Origin: an uncultured Desulfovibrio sp.
Lineage (GTDB): Bacteria > Desulfobacterota > Desulfovibrionia > Desulfovibrionales > Desulfovibrionaceae
DNA length: 64,000 nucleotides
Direction of reading: 5' to 3'
Assembly: GCA_900541395.1 (NCBI GenBank)
Contig: UQJT01000008.1
Coordinates: 25,056-89,055, forward strand
This document shows positions 35,656 through 44,633 of this stretch, one piece after another. Below the pieces are notes generated by a model, which saw only the letters and a program-made list of their open reading frames with translations, was not told the origin of the DNA and ran no database searches. Position 1 is the first letter of the stretch. The number at the start of each line of letters is the position of its first letter. The translations under genes and the position numbers were made by a program.

Positions 35656-36410
35656 GGCCGGTCCGCGCCCTGGTCGTGCCCCTGCTCGTTCTGCTGGCCT
35701 GGCAACTGGCCGCGAGTTTGGGCCTGGCGTCCCCCTATCTGCTGCCCGCCCCGGCCACCGTGCTGCATACGGCCGGGGACATGCTCGAATCCGGCCTGCT
35801 GGTCCGGCATACGGCGGCCTCATTGGGACGGGTGGCCCGAGGTTTTTCCATCAGCGTCGCGGCGGGCTGCGCCCTGGCCGCGCTGCTGACGGCCCTGCCC
35901 CGGCTTGAAAAGGCCCTGGACCCGACGCTGTCCTTTATGCGCATGACGCCTCCCCTGGCCACCATTCCTCTGCTTATCCTGTGGTTCGGCATCGGTGAAG
36001 CCACACAACTGGCCATCATCATTCTGGCCTCGTTTTTTCCGGTCTACCTCAACGCCCGGGCCGGATTCGCGCGGCTGGACGCCTCCTACCGCGAACTGGC
36101 CGCCAGCCTGTCCCTGTCCCGCCTTGACTACGCCCGCTATTTCGCGGGGCCCGCCGCGCTGCCTTCCATCGTCACGGGCGTGCGCCTCAGCTTCGGCTAC
36201 AGTTGGCGCGCGCTCATCGCGGCCGAACTCATCGCCGCGGGCAGCGGCCTGGGATACATGATTTCCGACGCGGAGCAGATGCAGCGCGTGGATGTGGTCA
36301 TGGTGGGCATTTTTGCCATCGGTCTTGTCGGCTGGGCTTTGGACGCCCTGTTTCGCCGGGTCGTGGCCGGGGTGGCGGGCAGGCGTTTTCCGGAGGTGGT
36401 CGAGGGATGA
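35652..36410 (+). CDS. ABC transporter permease, SsuC/TauC-like
   Basis: A 252-residue inner-membrane permease with about six helices. The EAA-type loop SYRELAASLSLSRLDYARYF followed by AGPAALPSIVTGVRLSFGYS is the coupling-helix segment of nitrate/sulfonate/taurine importers. Helix 1 is at residues 5-24. The start lies within the preceding stop (ATGA), and the end overlaps the ATPase gene by 4 bases. It forms an importer with the ATPase (36407) and the binding protein (37116). The exact substrate (sulfonate, thiamine precursor, or another small molecule) cannot be told from the permease alone. Confidence 0.9.
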   Translation: MRPVRALVVPLLVLLAWQLAASLGLASPYLLPAPATVLHTAGDMLESGLLVRHTAASLGRVARGFSISVAAGCALAALLTALPRLEKALDPTLSFMRMTPPLATIPLLILWFGIGEATQLAIIILASFFPVYLNARAGFARLDASYRELAASLSLSRLDYARYFAGPAALPSIVTGVRLSFGYSWRALIAAELIAAGSGLGYMISDAEQMQRVDVVMVGIFAIGLVGWALDALFRRVVAGVAGRRFPEVVEG

Positions 36411-37114
36411 TCGCTTTCGAGAACGTATCCAAAAGTTTCGGAGACAAGCGCGTGCTCGACGCCATGACTCTGGACATGGCCGATACCGGCATCACCTGCC
36501 TGCTGGGCGCGTCCGGCTGCGGCAAATCCACAGCCCTGCGCGTGGCGGCGGGGCTTATCCCGCCCGACGCGGGGTCCGGCCCGGTTTTCATACCGGCCGG
36601 GGCGTGCGGGGTGGTGTTTCAGGATACGCGTCTGCTGCCCTGGCTGACCACGGCCGAAAATCTGGCCCTGGCCGTGCCCGCCCGGCGTCGTCGGGCCGAA
36701 GCTCCGGCCCTGATTGCCCGCGCTCTGGCCGATGTGGCTCTGGACGCGGCCGAAGCGGGGGGCCTGTTCCCCCGCGAACTTTCGGGCGGCATGGCCCAGC
36801 GGGCGGGCATCGCCCGCGCCCTGCTGCGCCGCCCGCGCTTTCTCATGATGGACGAGCCCTTTGCCTCGCTGGACGCCATGACCAGGGGCGATCTCCAGAT
36901 CATGCTGAAGGAGCTGGTGGACGAACAGGGCATGGCCTGTCTGTTCGTGACCCACGACATGGACGAGGCCTTTGTCGTCGCCCGGCGCGTCGTGGTCATG
37001 CGCGGCGGCCGTGCCGCCGCCACGTTTGAGGCGGAGGAATTTTCCGGTTGGGAACGACGGGAACGCGTGCGCGATCACATTTTGACCTGTCTCGGCAGAA
37101 AACAAGGAGCGTGA
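36407..37114 (+). CDS. ABC transporter ATP-binding protein, SsuB/TauB-like
   Basis: A 235-residue ATPase. Walker A is GASGCGKST (about residues 34-42), Q-loop FQDTRLLPWLT, signature LSGGMAQRAGIARALL, Walker B FLMMDEPFASLD, and H-loop FVTHDMDEA. The DTRLLPW Q-loop is characteristic of the nitrate/sulfonate/taurine subfamily. It overlaps the permease by 4 bases and is followed after 1 base by the binding protein gene, so it is translationally linked to both. It powers import of the unknown ligand from the periplasm. Confidence 0.93.
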   Translation: MIAFENVSKSFGDKRVLDAMTLDMADTGITCLLGASGCGKSTALRVAAGLIPPDAGSGPVFIPAGACGVVFQDTRLLPWLTTAENLALAVPARRRRAEAPALIARALADVALDAAEAGGLFPRELSGGMAQRAGIARALLRRPRFLMMDEPFASLDAMTRGDLQIMLKELVDEQGMACLFVTHDMDEAFVVARRVVVMRGGRAAATFEAEEFSGWERRERVRDHILTCLGRKQGA

Positions 37115-37115
37115 T

Positions 37116-38066
37116 ATGATCTTAAAGAAAATGGCAATGGCGTTGCTGGCCGTCGGCATGACGGCGGGCGTCGCGGCGGCCGCGGGCGATGCGGACAAGG
37201 TATTGAACATCAGCTACGTGAAATCTCCGTTCAATCTGCAAAGCATCGTCATGAAGCGCCAGGGGCTGCTGGAAAAGGAACTGGAACCCCTGGGCGTCAA
37301 AGTCGTATGGCATGAAATCACCTCCGGCGCGCAGCAGGCCCAGGCTATGGCTGCCGGTTCCCTGGATGTGGGCGGGGTGATGAACACCACCTCCATTCAG
37401 ATGGCCCGGGGCGAGGGCAACCCGATTAAAATCGTGGCCGGGGTGTCCCGTCCCACCGGGGTATTCGCCATTGTGGGCAAAAAGGGCGGCGTTGCCGACG
37501 TAAAAAGTCTGAAGGGCAAAATCGTGGCCGGACCCAAGGGCACCGTCCTGCACCAGCTTCTGGTGGCCGCTCTGGCCGCGGAAGGCATGAGCATCGACGA
37601 CGTGCAGTTCATCCAGATGGACATCCCCAAGGCTTTCGCCGCGCTTGAAAGCGGCCGGGTCGACGCGGCCCTGTTGTCCGCCAATACGGTGGTCAACGCT
37701 CTGAATTCGGGCGGAACCGTCATCGCCTCCGCCGAGGGGCTGGTCGTGCCCAAGCTGGCCGTGGCCGCCTCCGAGTCGTTCATCGCCGAGCATCCGGACC
37801 GCCTGGCCGCCGTGCTGCGCGCCCATGACAAAGCCGCCGCCTGGATTGCCGAACACCATGACGAAGCCGTCGCCATGGGCGCCGAGGAACAGGGCGTGGA
37901 TATCCCCACGGCCGAAAAACTGTTCGAGTGGTCGCATTTCACGCAGCGCTTCAACCAGGCCGACCTGGACAGCATGAACGACGACCTGGCCTTCATGCTC
38001 GACAACGGCATGATGCGCAACAGGGTCGATCCGCGCGACATCGTGCTGCCCGGCGCTCTGGAGTAA
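37116..38066 (+). CDS. ABC substrate-binding protein, NMT1/SsuA-like
   Basis: A 316-residue periplasmic protein with a signal peptide of about 24 residues (KKMAMALLAVGMTAGVAAAA). The mature chain begins VLNISYVKSPFNLQSIVMKR and has GSLDVGGVMNTTSIQMARGE, SLKGKIVAGPKGTVLHQLL and GRVDAALLSAN, typical of NMT1/SsuA-type binding proteins for sulfonates, nitrate or thiamine precursors. There is no lipobox, so it is probably soluble. It lies in the middle of the operon and is followed after 3 bases by the second FmdE-like gene. The ligand is not identifiable from sequence alone. Confidence 0.9.
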   Translation: MILKKMAMALLAVGMTAGVAAAAGDADKVLNISYVKSPFNLQSIVMKRQGLLEKELEPLGVKVVWHEITSGAQQAQAMAAGSLDVGGVMNTTSIQMARGEGNPIKIVAGVSRPTGVFAIVGKKGGVADVKSLKGKIVAGPKGTVLHQLLVAALAAEGMSIDDVQFIQMDIPKAFAALESGRVDAALLSANTVVNALNSGGTVIASAEGLVVPKLAVAASESFIAEHPDRLAAVLRAHDKAAAWIAEHHDEAVAMGAEEQGVDIPTAEKLFEWSHFTQRFNQADLDSMNDDLAFMLDNGMMRNRVDPRDIVLPGALE

Positions 38067-38069
38067 ATC

Positions 38070-38600
38070 ATGGAGCGACGCCTGACCCTGCGGGACAAGG
38101 ATGGGGACCTGAACGTCGGGTATGACGACCTGCTGAAATACTGCACGCGCGCCAACGTCGTCGCGGCGGCGCTGATGTTGCGGGTGAGCGCGGGGGCCTT
38201 TGCCCTGCTGTCGCCCGGAGAGCCCGTGCTTCGGCGCGAACTTGTCTGGCGGCTGGGCTTTCCGGGCGGGGGCGTTCTCGACTGCGTGGAAATGATTTCG
38301 CATGCCGTGCGCGAGGGCCGTTGCCTTCAGGAGCCGACCATGCCGTCCGAGGGCGCGCCCGCCGCGTTGCCGGGGCACTTTATTTTCAAAATCGGCTACC
38401 GGGGCAGAACGGCCACGGTCGTCATGTCGGCCGCCGTGTTCGACGACGAGTTCCGCGCCCGGGTGACCCGCTGGCAGGACGACGACAGCGACCCTGAGGG
38501 GCGGGCCGCCTACCTCGCCTACAAGCGGGAGCTGGCCCGCCGCATCCTGGATATGCCGGACGACGACTTGTTCCGTGTCCGGGTCGAGGACGACGTCTAG
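38070..38600 (+). CDS. FmdE-like protein B
   Basis: A 176-residue relative of the protein at 35050. The aligned core is LMLRVSAGAFALLSPGEPVL, RRELVWRLGFPGGGVLDCVE, MISHAVREGR and GHFIFKIGYRGRTATVVMS. The N-terminal His-Gly of protein A is not preserved here, but Cys at LDCVE and LKYCTR are present, so the two may have complementary metal sites or only one may be active. It begins 3 bases after the binding-protein stop and is the final gene of the five-gene operon, closed by the terminator at 38650. Function is unknown. Confidence 0.65.
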   Translation: MERRLTLRDKDGDLNVGYDDLLKYCTRANVVAAALMLRVSAGAFALLSPGEPVLRRELVWRLGFPGGGVLDCVEMISHAVREGRCLQEPTMPSEGAPAALPGHFIFKIGYRGRTATVVMSAAVFDDEFRARVTRWQDDDSDPEGRAAYLAYKRELARRILDMPDDDLFRVRVEDDV

Positions 38601-38649
38601 AGCATTTTCAACGGCAAAACGTTCCAAGGCGGGGGGCGCCTTGATCCGA

Positions 38650-38684
38650 AAAAGGCCCGGCGCCATGAGTGCGCCGGGCCTTTT
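38650..38684. terminator. Bidirectional terminator
   Basis: AAAAGGCCCGGCGC (38650-38663) pairs with GCGCCGGGCCTTTT (38671-38684), 14 bp around a 7-base loop. A-run and T-run flank it, so it serves both the FmdE/ABC operon and the convergent hydrolase gene. Confidence 0.9.
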
Positions 38685-38709
38685 CGAAACCGTGAAGAGC
38701 GCGCCGGCG

Positions 38710-40644
38710 TTACGGCAGCACGTTGATGGATACCACGGTATTGGAGGTGGCGAACAGGGTGATGATCAGGGCGTTGAGGAAACCGCCCGCCCAGATGGAG
38801 CCCGTGGCCTTGAAGAACAGCCGGGTGAGCAGGGCGGCGGCGGTCAGGGCCACCAGCATGTTCCACACAAACAGCCCGCAGAAGGCCGCGATGCGCTCGG
38901 AGAAGGGCACGAGCTCGAACATCTTGACCCCGGTCAGGTACATGGTGCCGTAGTCCACGATGGACAGCGCGGCCAGGCCGCCGATGCTGGCCCCGATGAT
39001 GAGCAGCACGTTCTTCCACTCGGCCGCGCCGTTAATCTTGGTAAAGGTGTTCAGGGTCATGGCCGTGACCAGGAAGAAGAACAGGAAGGACGGCAGATAG
39101 CGCAGGTAAATCCACCACTTGGCCGGGTCCAGCGACTTGATGCTGAACACGAAATAGCGGTAGTCGATGCCGAACAGCGCTTCGCACAGCAGCAGGGTGA
39201 CGTAGCCCGCCGCGAACACGGCCACCGCCCACACAGCGGCCCGCCACACGTGGTTGGCGGGCACATTGAAGCCCATATTGGCCACGGTGCAGCCCATCTT
39301 GCGGCAGAAAGCGAAGTACACGAACAGGTACAGGATGAGCAGCAGCGCGCCCACCACGATGTTCAGCAGGAAGATGCCGTTGACGCAGGGCAGGGGCAGC
39401 AGGGGGCTGGCGTTGAGCAGAATATCCACCACGCGGCCGTGGATGGGGTTGGCGTAGCAGTAGCCCACAAACCAGTTGAACAGCAGGGGCGCGGGCACCA
39501 GCCCGATAAGATAGATGATCACATAACGCAGTTTGCTTGCGCCGTCGGTGATGGTGGTCAAGCCGTCCGGCTCGGGCCGCACGATGGCCTGAAAGTAGGG
39601 CGCGCGCAGAAGCACCAGGCCGAAGGCCCCGAGGAAGAAGAAAAAGCCCAGGAACGCGATGCCCGACCCCAGTTCCTTGCCGTACCAGATGAGATCGTCG
39701 GCCGGAAGGGGGCTTTGGCCGTTCAGCAGGGTGATGTCGAAGAAGTCCACCACGGCGCCGGCGGCGTCGTTGGAGAAGGTGATCATGGGGTGGTCGACGT
39801 GGGGTTGGAAGAGCACGCGAAGCTGCTTGTCGGCCGCCGCTTGCAGCGCGCCCGCGCGGTCCAGGGGCGTATCGGAGCCGAAGCGGTAATACGTGTCGTA
39901 CTCGGGCGCGCCGACGCCCATGACCGTTTTGGCCTTGGGGGTGGAGATGGCCTCGCTGCCCTTGTGCACGCCCCACATGTTGAGCACCCATTCGTCATAC
40001 TTGCCGAATACCGAACCCAGGTTCACGGGATATTTGGCCAGCAGAGGGTTGCCGTCGGCGTCCAGGGTGAAGGAGTTGGCCGTGGGCAGTATGGCCGCGG
40101 GCACCACCACCGAGGGATCGGTTTCGTGAGCCTGGAAGGCGCGCAACGCGCCGTCCTGAATGGCGCTGCCGCCCATGGAGTGGCCCACCATGCCCACCCG
40201 GGAAAGGTCCACGTAGGGCAGCGTTTTCAGATACTGCAGGGCGGCGAAGGTGCCGAGATCCTGCACGAAGCCGTTGTTGACGCGGCTGTCGGGGTAGGAG
40301 GAATGGCCGTGGGCGTAGGAGTCGAAGGCCAGGACCACGATGCCCCGGCGCGACAGTTCGATGGCGTTGATGTCCTGCATCTCGGCCGTATTGTTGTAGC
40401 CGTGCATGGCCACCACGGCGGGCACGGGAGTTTCCGGCGAGGCCGTGCGCGGAATGTACAGCAGGGCCCGCATGAGGCCGCCGTCCTGCGTCACGAAGCG
40501 GATATCGCGGATTTGCACCTGACCGTGGCTGGTGTGCACCTTGTCGGCCATGAAGGCGGCCGCGAAGATCACAATCAGGGCCAGCGCCATGACGATAACC
40601 GGCGTGTTGCCGCGCCGGGCCTGGATCGTCGGCTGATTTTTCAT
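38710..40644 (-). CDS. Membrane-anchored alpha/beta hydrolase
   Basis: A 644-residue protein. An N-terminal helix (residues 15-32) is followed by an alpha/beta-hydrolase domain of the dienelactone-hydrolase/BAAT type (about 45-310). It contains VAMHGYNNTAEM (oxyanion region), AFDSYAHGHS and the nucleophile elbow GHSMGG with Ser156; HVDHPM supplies the likely catalytic His. From about residue 330 there are eight or so membrane helices. The hydrolase domain should lie outside the inner membrane and the tail could form a channel or anchor. Substrate is unknown. Start at 40644, with CAAGGAGAG upstream. Convergent with the FmdE/ABC operon. Confidence 0.8.
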   Translation of the reverse strand: MKNQPTIQARRGNTPVIVMALALIVIFAAAFMADKVHTSHGQVQIRDIRFVTQDGGLMRALLYIPRTASPETPVPAVVAMHGYNNTAEMQDINAIELSRRGIVVLAFDSYAHGHSSYPDSRVNNGFVQDLGTFAALQYLKTLPYVDLSRVGMVGHSMGGSAIQDGALRAFQAHETDPSVVVPAAILPTANSFTLDADGNPLLAKYPVNLGSVFGKYDEWVLNMWGVHKGSEAISTPKAKTVMGVGAPEYDTYYRFGSDTPLDRAGALQAAADKQLRVLFQPHVDHPMITFSNDAAGAVVDFFDITLLNGQSPLPADDLIWYGKELGSGIAFLGFFFFLGAFGLVLLRAPYFQAIVRPEPDGLTTITDGASKLRYVIIYLIGLVPAPLLFNWFVGYCYANPIHGRVVDILLNASPLLPLPCVNGIFLLNIVVGALLLILYLFVYFAFCRKMGCTVANMGFNVPANHVWRAAVWAVAVFAAGYVTLLLCEALFGIDYRYFVFSIKSLDPAKWWIYLRYLPSFLFFFLVTAMTLNTFTKINGAAEWKNVLLIIGASIGGLAALSIVDYGTMYLTGVKMFELVPFSERIAAFCGLFVWNMLVALTAAALLTRLFFKATGSIWAGGFLNALIITLFATSNTVVSINVLP

Positions 40645-40849
40645 GAACTCTCTCCTTGTTCCCGATGAGATGTAATTTTTGTGTTCCTACGGATTTTGCC
40701 CAGGCGCGTCAACGGCCCGCGCGGGCGGACGGGGATTGCCCGCGACGGAGCGGCTTGAAAACAAGGACGTGGACGGAGGGGCGGATTCCGGCCTATGCTG
40801 ACGCCGGAAGCGTTCCCGTCCGGGGAGCGCCGCCGCGAAAGGGTGGGGT

Positions 40850-42214
40850 ATGAAAACGGATATATTGATCATCGACGACGAATCGGAATGGCTGGACACG
40901 CTGGGCGTTCTGTTCGGTCTGCAAGGCTGGAACGTGCGCGCCGAGCTTTCGGGCGCAAGGGCGCTGAAGACTTTGGAGGAACAGGAATTCGACCTGATCC
41001 TGTGCGATCTGGCCATGCCGGGCATGTCGGGCTTGGATCTGCTCAAGCGCCTGCGGGCCGACGGAAACCGGACGCCCTTCATCGTCATGACCGGGGTGGG
41101 CACCATCAAAAGCGCGGTGGAGGCCATGCAGTTCGGGGCGTACAACTACATTACCAAGCCCTTTGACGCGGACGAACTGGAACTGCTGGCCCGGAGGGCC
41201 GTGGAGTACGGCCGTCTGAACCGTCGCATCGAGGCGTCCGCCCGCCGGGACGAAGTCGGAGCCGTCGCCCCGCTCATGGGAGCGGGCAGGGCTATGGAAG
41301 AGGTGCTGTCCACGGTCGGCAAAATTGCGGATTCCCTGGCGCCCGTGCTCATCCAGGGCGAGACGGGCACGGGCAAGTCGTTGCTGGCGCGCCACATCCA
41401 CGCCCTGAGCGAACGGCGGGAACAACCCTTTCTGACCATAGACTGCGGGGCGCTGCCGGAAAATCTGCTGGAGAGCGAACTGTTCGGCCATGTCCGGGGC
41501 GCGTTCACCGGGGCGGTCAACGCCCGGCGGGGCCTGGTGCAGGAGGCCGAGGGCGGCACGGTGTTTCTGGACGAAATAGGCGAGTTGTCGCCGGGGATGC
41601 AGGTCAAATTGCTGCGGGTATTGCAGGAGCACGAAATCCGGCCCGTGGGCTCCAACAAGGTCATTCCCGTGGACGTGCGCTTTGTAAGCGCCACGCACCG
41701 GGACCTGGCGAAGGAAGTGGAGCGGGGCGCGTTCCGCGAGGATTTGTATTACCGGCTGGCCGTGGTGCCGATCCATCTGCCCCCTTTGCGGGAGCGCCGG
41801 GAAGACATCATGATGTTTGCGGGGCGCTTCGTGCAAAAATACAATGCCCGTTACGGCAAAAGCATCACGGCCATCAGCCCGGCCTCGCTTCAGATATTGG
41901 CGGAACAACCTTGGAAGGGCAATATCCGCGAACTGGAAAACGTGGTGGAACGGGCCGTGTTGCTCGCGGAGGGCGAGGTCGTCACCCCCGGCTGTCTGGG
42001 GCTGCGCCCGCCCGCGCCCGTCGGTCCGGCCGCCGCTTCCGGCCCCATTCCCGAGGAGGAAGGCTTGTCGTTGCAGGAAGCCGTGCGCCACGCCGAGCGG
42101 AGGGCCATTATCCGCACCCTGGCCCTGGTGGACGGCAACAAGACGAAAACGGCGGCCCTGCTGGGCATCTCCCGACGCACCCTGTACGACAAACTGGAGG
42201 AATACGGGTTGTAA
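40850..42214 (+). CDS. NtrC-family response regulator (sigma-54 activator)
   Basis: A 454-residue protein: receiver domain (D9-D11, phospho-Asp in LILCDLAMPGMSG, Lys in ITKPFDADE), AAA+ domain (Walker A GETGTGKS, GAFTGA loop, FLDEIGELSP), and a Fis-type helix-turn-helix (GNKTKTAALLGISRRTLYDKL). It is convergent with, and 5 bases from, the end of the sensor kinase gene, its likely partner. The best target is the sigma-54 promoter at 44572 ahead of the helix-hairpin-helix/arylsulfotransferase operon. Start at 40850 with GGGTGGGGT upstream, a moderate ribosome site. Confidence 0.93.
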   Translation: MKTDILIIDDESEWLDTLGVLFGLQGWNVRAELSGARALKTLEEQEFDLILCDLAMPGMSGLDLLKRLRADGNRTPFIVMTGVGTIKSAVEAMQFGAYNYITKPFDADELELLARRAVEYGRLNRRIEASARRDEVGAVAPLMGAGRAMEEVLSTVGKIADSLAPVLIQGETGTGKSLLARHIHALSERREQPFLTIDCGALPENLLESELFGHVRGAFTGAVNARRGLVQEAEGGTVFLDEIGELSPGMQVKLLRVLQEHEIRPVGSNKVIPVDVRFVSATHRDLAKEVERGAFREDLYYRLAVVPIHLPPLRERREDIMMFAGRFVQKYNARYGKSITAISPASLQILAEQPWKGNIRELENVVERAVLLAEGEVVTPGCLGLRPPAPVGPAAASGPIPEEEGLSLQEAVRHAERRAIIRTLALVDGNKTKTAALLGISRRTLYDKLEEYGL

Positions 42215-42219
42215 GGCGT

Positions 42220-44229
42220 TCAGCCGCCGACGGGCAGTTCGACCCGGAAGGAGGCGCCCCGGCCCGGGTCCGATTCGGCGTACAGCAGGCCCCCGTGTTG
42301 CTCCACGATGCGCCGGGAGATGAACAGACCCAGACCGAAGCCCTCGCTGTTTCGGGTCGTGTAGAACAGGTCGAAAATTTTTTCCAGGTCCTGGCGGGGA
42401 ATGCCCTTGCCGCTGTCGCGGATGTTCAGCAGCACCGTGCCGCCCCCCGCGTCGGCCTGTCCTCCTCCGTCGTCGGAGGGCGCGAACGCGCCCGAAATAG
42501 TCAGGCGGCCCTTGTCCTCCATGCTGTCCAGGGCGTTGAGCAGCAGATTGAGGATCAATTGTTCCAGCAATACCCGGTCGCCCGTCAGCTCCAGCGGGGC
42601 GGGCAGGCCCGACAGGTCGAGTTCCACGTTCTTCAGGCGCGGATGCAGAAAGCGCAGGCTTTCCCGCACCAACTCCGCCATATCCACGCGTTCCGGCGTC
42701 AGGCTGTCGGGCACGCTCAGACGCAGCAGGCGGCGGGTGATGGCCGAGGCGCGCTCCACGTTGCGGCGTATGGCCTCCAGCCGCGCCACCACGGCGGGTT
42801 CGCGATTCAGTTTGCCCGCAATGTCCGCGTTGGTCCGGACTATGCCCAGGGGATTGTTGATTTCGTGAGCCACGCCCGCCGCCAGTCGGCCGATCACCGC
42901 CAGTCGTTCGGACTGGATCAGCTCCCGTTCCATGCGCTGTTGTTCGGTTCTGTCCCTGGCGATGCAGCAGGCCAGGGTTTCGCCGGTGCGGCCGTCCGGA
43001 GCGGGAAAGACCACCATTTCAAAAATCCGGGTTCCGTCCCGGGACCCTACGGCCACCGCCTCCCGGGCCGTATGACCGGCAAAGGCCCGGTCCAGGATCC
43101 GCCGCAGAGCGGTTCGTCCCGCGTCGTCCAGGGCACGGAACGGAAAGGGCTCTTGCCCCTTTTCCAGTAAATGATTCCAGGCGCTGCGGTTGGCGAAATG
43201 GACTCCGCCGCCGGAATCCAGGCTCAGGATGGCGTCGGGCGAAGCCTGGATCAGCGCCTTGAAACGCTGTTCCGAGCGCATCAGCCGCCGGGTGACGATC
43301 CGAATCCGTCGCCGCAGTAAAAGCGTCCAGGCCAGAACAAGCAGCAGGGCCGTCAGCCCCGCGCCCAGGCCGAGAATGATGGAGCGTTCGTGCCGTTCCC
43401 AAAAACTCGGTTCGCGGATGAGCGGGCGACCGTACCATTTTTCGCGCAATTCCTCCAGAATGCCCTGTTCCTCCAGGCGGACCAGTTCGCCGGACAGACG
43501 GGTTTTCAACCCGGGTTCGTCCGGCGGCACCACAATCAGGGTGGGGTAGCGTTCGAGCGACAGTCCCATGATGCGGATGTCGGGCACGTTTTCCATGAGC
43601 ACGAGGTAGGACGCGATTTCCCCGGACGGCACCACAAACGCGTCGACGGCCCCGGAGCCGAGCAGCCCGAACCCCTCCTGATAGGAGTAAACCTTGACGG
43701 CACGGGCTCCGTACGCTTCGGCCACCGGCTGGTATTTTTCCGAATCGTCGAGCAAAGCCAGGGTGTGGCCCTTATAGTCCTGTTCGGAACGGATATAGAT
43801 ATCCGGTCTGCCGACCAGGATGCGGCGGTTGGTGGCAAAGCTGGTGGTCAGGGACTGAGCGTCGGCGTCGTCGGGCAACAGGGGCTGAGGAAGACCGCAG
43901 ACATAATCGATGGTTCCGTCGCGCAACCAGGCCAGCAATTCATCCCGGTTGCCCTCGTGAAATTCGCTGTCCCGGCCCAACGCCCGGTTCAACATGGAGG
44001 CCAGGTCCACGGCCAGCCCCCGCAGCGCGCCGCTTTCGTCGCCGGGGTACACAAAGGCGATGGGAGGTCGGGCCCGCATGACTCCGACCCGCATCGGTCG
44101 CGGAGACGGCGATTCCCTCAGTTCCGCCGGAAACGCGGGGCGGACTCCCGCCGACAGGCAGACGGCGCAGAGCAGGAGCGCGCGGCCCACGTTTCCCACG
44201 GCAAACGGCATTCCGAAGCGTCCGCGCAT
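42220..44229 (-). CDS. Sensor histidine kinase with periplasmic solute-binding domain
   Basis: A 669-residue membrane kinase. A signal peptide (about 1-35) is followed by a periplasmic SBP_bac_3-like domain (about 45-270: MRVGVMRARPPIAFVYPGDE, YPTLIVVPPDEPGLKTRLSG), a membrane helix (about 287-305), a PAS domain (about 318-440), then HisKA with VAHEINNPLG and HATPase_c with NLLLNALDS, DSGKGIP and GFGLGLFISRR. The solute-binding domain implies direct sensing of a periplasmic small molecule. It is paired with the convergent NtrC-type regulator and divergent from the arylsulfotransferase operon, so a sulfate ester or phenol could be the signal. Start 44229 has an AAAGGAT site. Confidence 0.92.
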   Translation of the reverse strand: MRGRFGMPFAVGNVGRALLLCAVCLSAGVRPAFPAELRESPSPRPMRVGVMRARPPIAFVYPGDESGALRGLAVDLASMLNRALGRDSEFHEGNRDELLAWLRDGTIDYVCGLPQPLLPDDADAQSLTTSFATNRRILVGRPDIYIRSEQDYKGHTLALLDDSEKYQPVAEAYGARAVKVYSYQEGFGLLGSGAVDAFVVPSGEIASYLVLMENVPDIRIMGLSLERYPTLIVVPPDEPGLKTRLSGELVRLEEQGILEELREKWYGRPLIREPSFWERHERSIILGLGAGLTALLLVLAWTLLLRRRIRIVTRRLMRSEQRFKALIQASPDAILSLDSGGGVHFANRSAWNHLLEKGQEPFPFRALDDAGRTALRRILDRAFAGHTAREAVAVGSRDGTRIFEMVVFPAPDGRTGETLACCIARDRTEQQRMERELIQSERLAVIGRLAAGVAHEINNPLGIVRTNADIAGKLNREPAVVARLEAIRRNVERASAITRRLLRLSVPDSLTPERVDMAELVRESLRFLHPRLKNVELDLSGLPAPLELTGDRVLLEQLILNLLLNALDSMEDKGRLTISGAFAPSDDGGGQADAGGGTVLLNIRDSGKGIPRQDLEKIFDLFYTTRNSEGFGLGLFISRRIVEQHGGLLYAESDPGRGASFRVELPVGG

Positions 44230-44449
44230 GGCTTTTATCCTTTACCCGTTCCGGGGGCCGGGCGTTCCCTTTGGTTTAGGCTCTGTATAAAAATAAAATG
44301 CACGATCCATGCCGGTGGAGTTTCTCACTTGTAAGGCAGACCACACATCGCGTCCGGCGAAACTTCCGGCGCGTCGTCATGCCTCACATGGGAGAAAGGG
44401 CCGTGCGGGGCTTTCGGCGCTGTTTCGCGCCCGACTCCGACCCCGGAGC

Positions 44450-44548
44450 GTAAGGCGGACCTCACACCTGGGGGGCCAGGTGTAAGGCCCGCCTTACACA
44501 CAGGGATGCCGAAAGGAGATTCTACATAAGGTAGAAGAATTATTCTAC
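44450..44548. promoter_or_regulatory. Palindromic operator cluster upstream of the sigma-54 promoter
   Basis: Within the 404-base gap 44230-44633 there are nested dyads. GTAAGGCGG (44450-44458) pairs with CCGCCTTAC (44489-44497), and ACACCTGG (44464-44471) with CCAGGTGT (44476-44483). GTAGAA (44531-44536) pairs with TTCTAC (44543-44548). GTAAGGC also occurs at about 44330 and 44482. The first set is 75-120 bases upstream of the -24 element, suitable for NtrC-type binding. The remainder of the gap shows no gene. Confidence 0.65.
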
Positions 44549-44571
44549 TGAAATATATGGGAAAAATATCA

Positions 44572-44587
44572 TGGTATGCTTGTTGCT
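44572..44587 (+). promoter_or_regulatory. Sigma-54 promoter of the exported HhH/arylsulfotransferase operon
   Basis: TGGTATGCTTGTTGCT has GG (44573-44574), 10 bases, GC (44585-44586), matching the -24/-12 pattern TGGYRY-N-TTGC. Transcription should start near 44598, and the first ATG is at 44634. Confidence 0.8.
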
Positions 44588-44633
44588 TTTTGATCGGCAC
44601 ACATACACGGCCGCATGGCGGCGGGAGGATTGT

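Noticed and set aside
38575..40668. Open frame of 697 codons antisense to the alpha/beta hydrolase
   Set aside because: The hydrolase has GHSMGG and orderly membrane helices. The plus-strand frame is His/Gln/Gly-rich.
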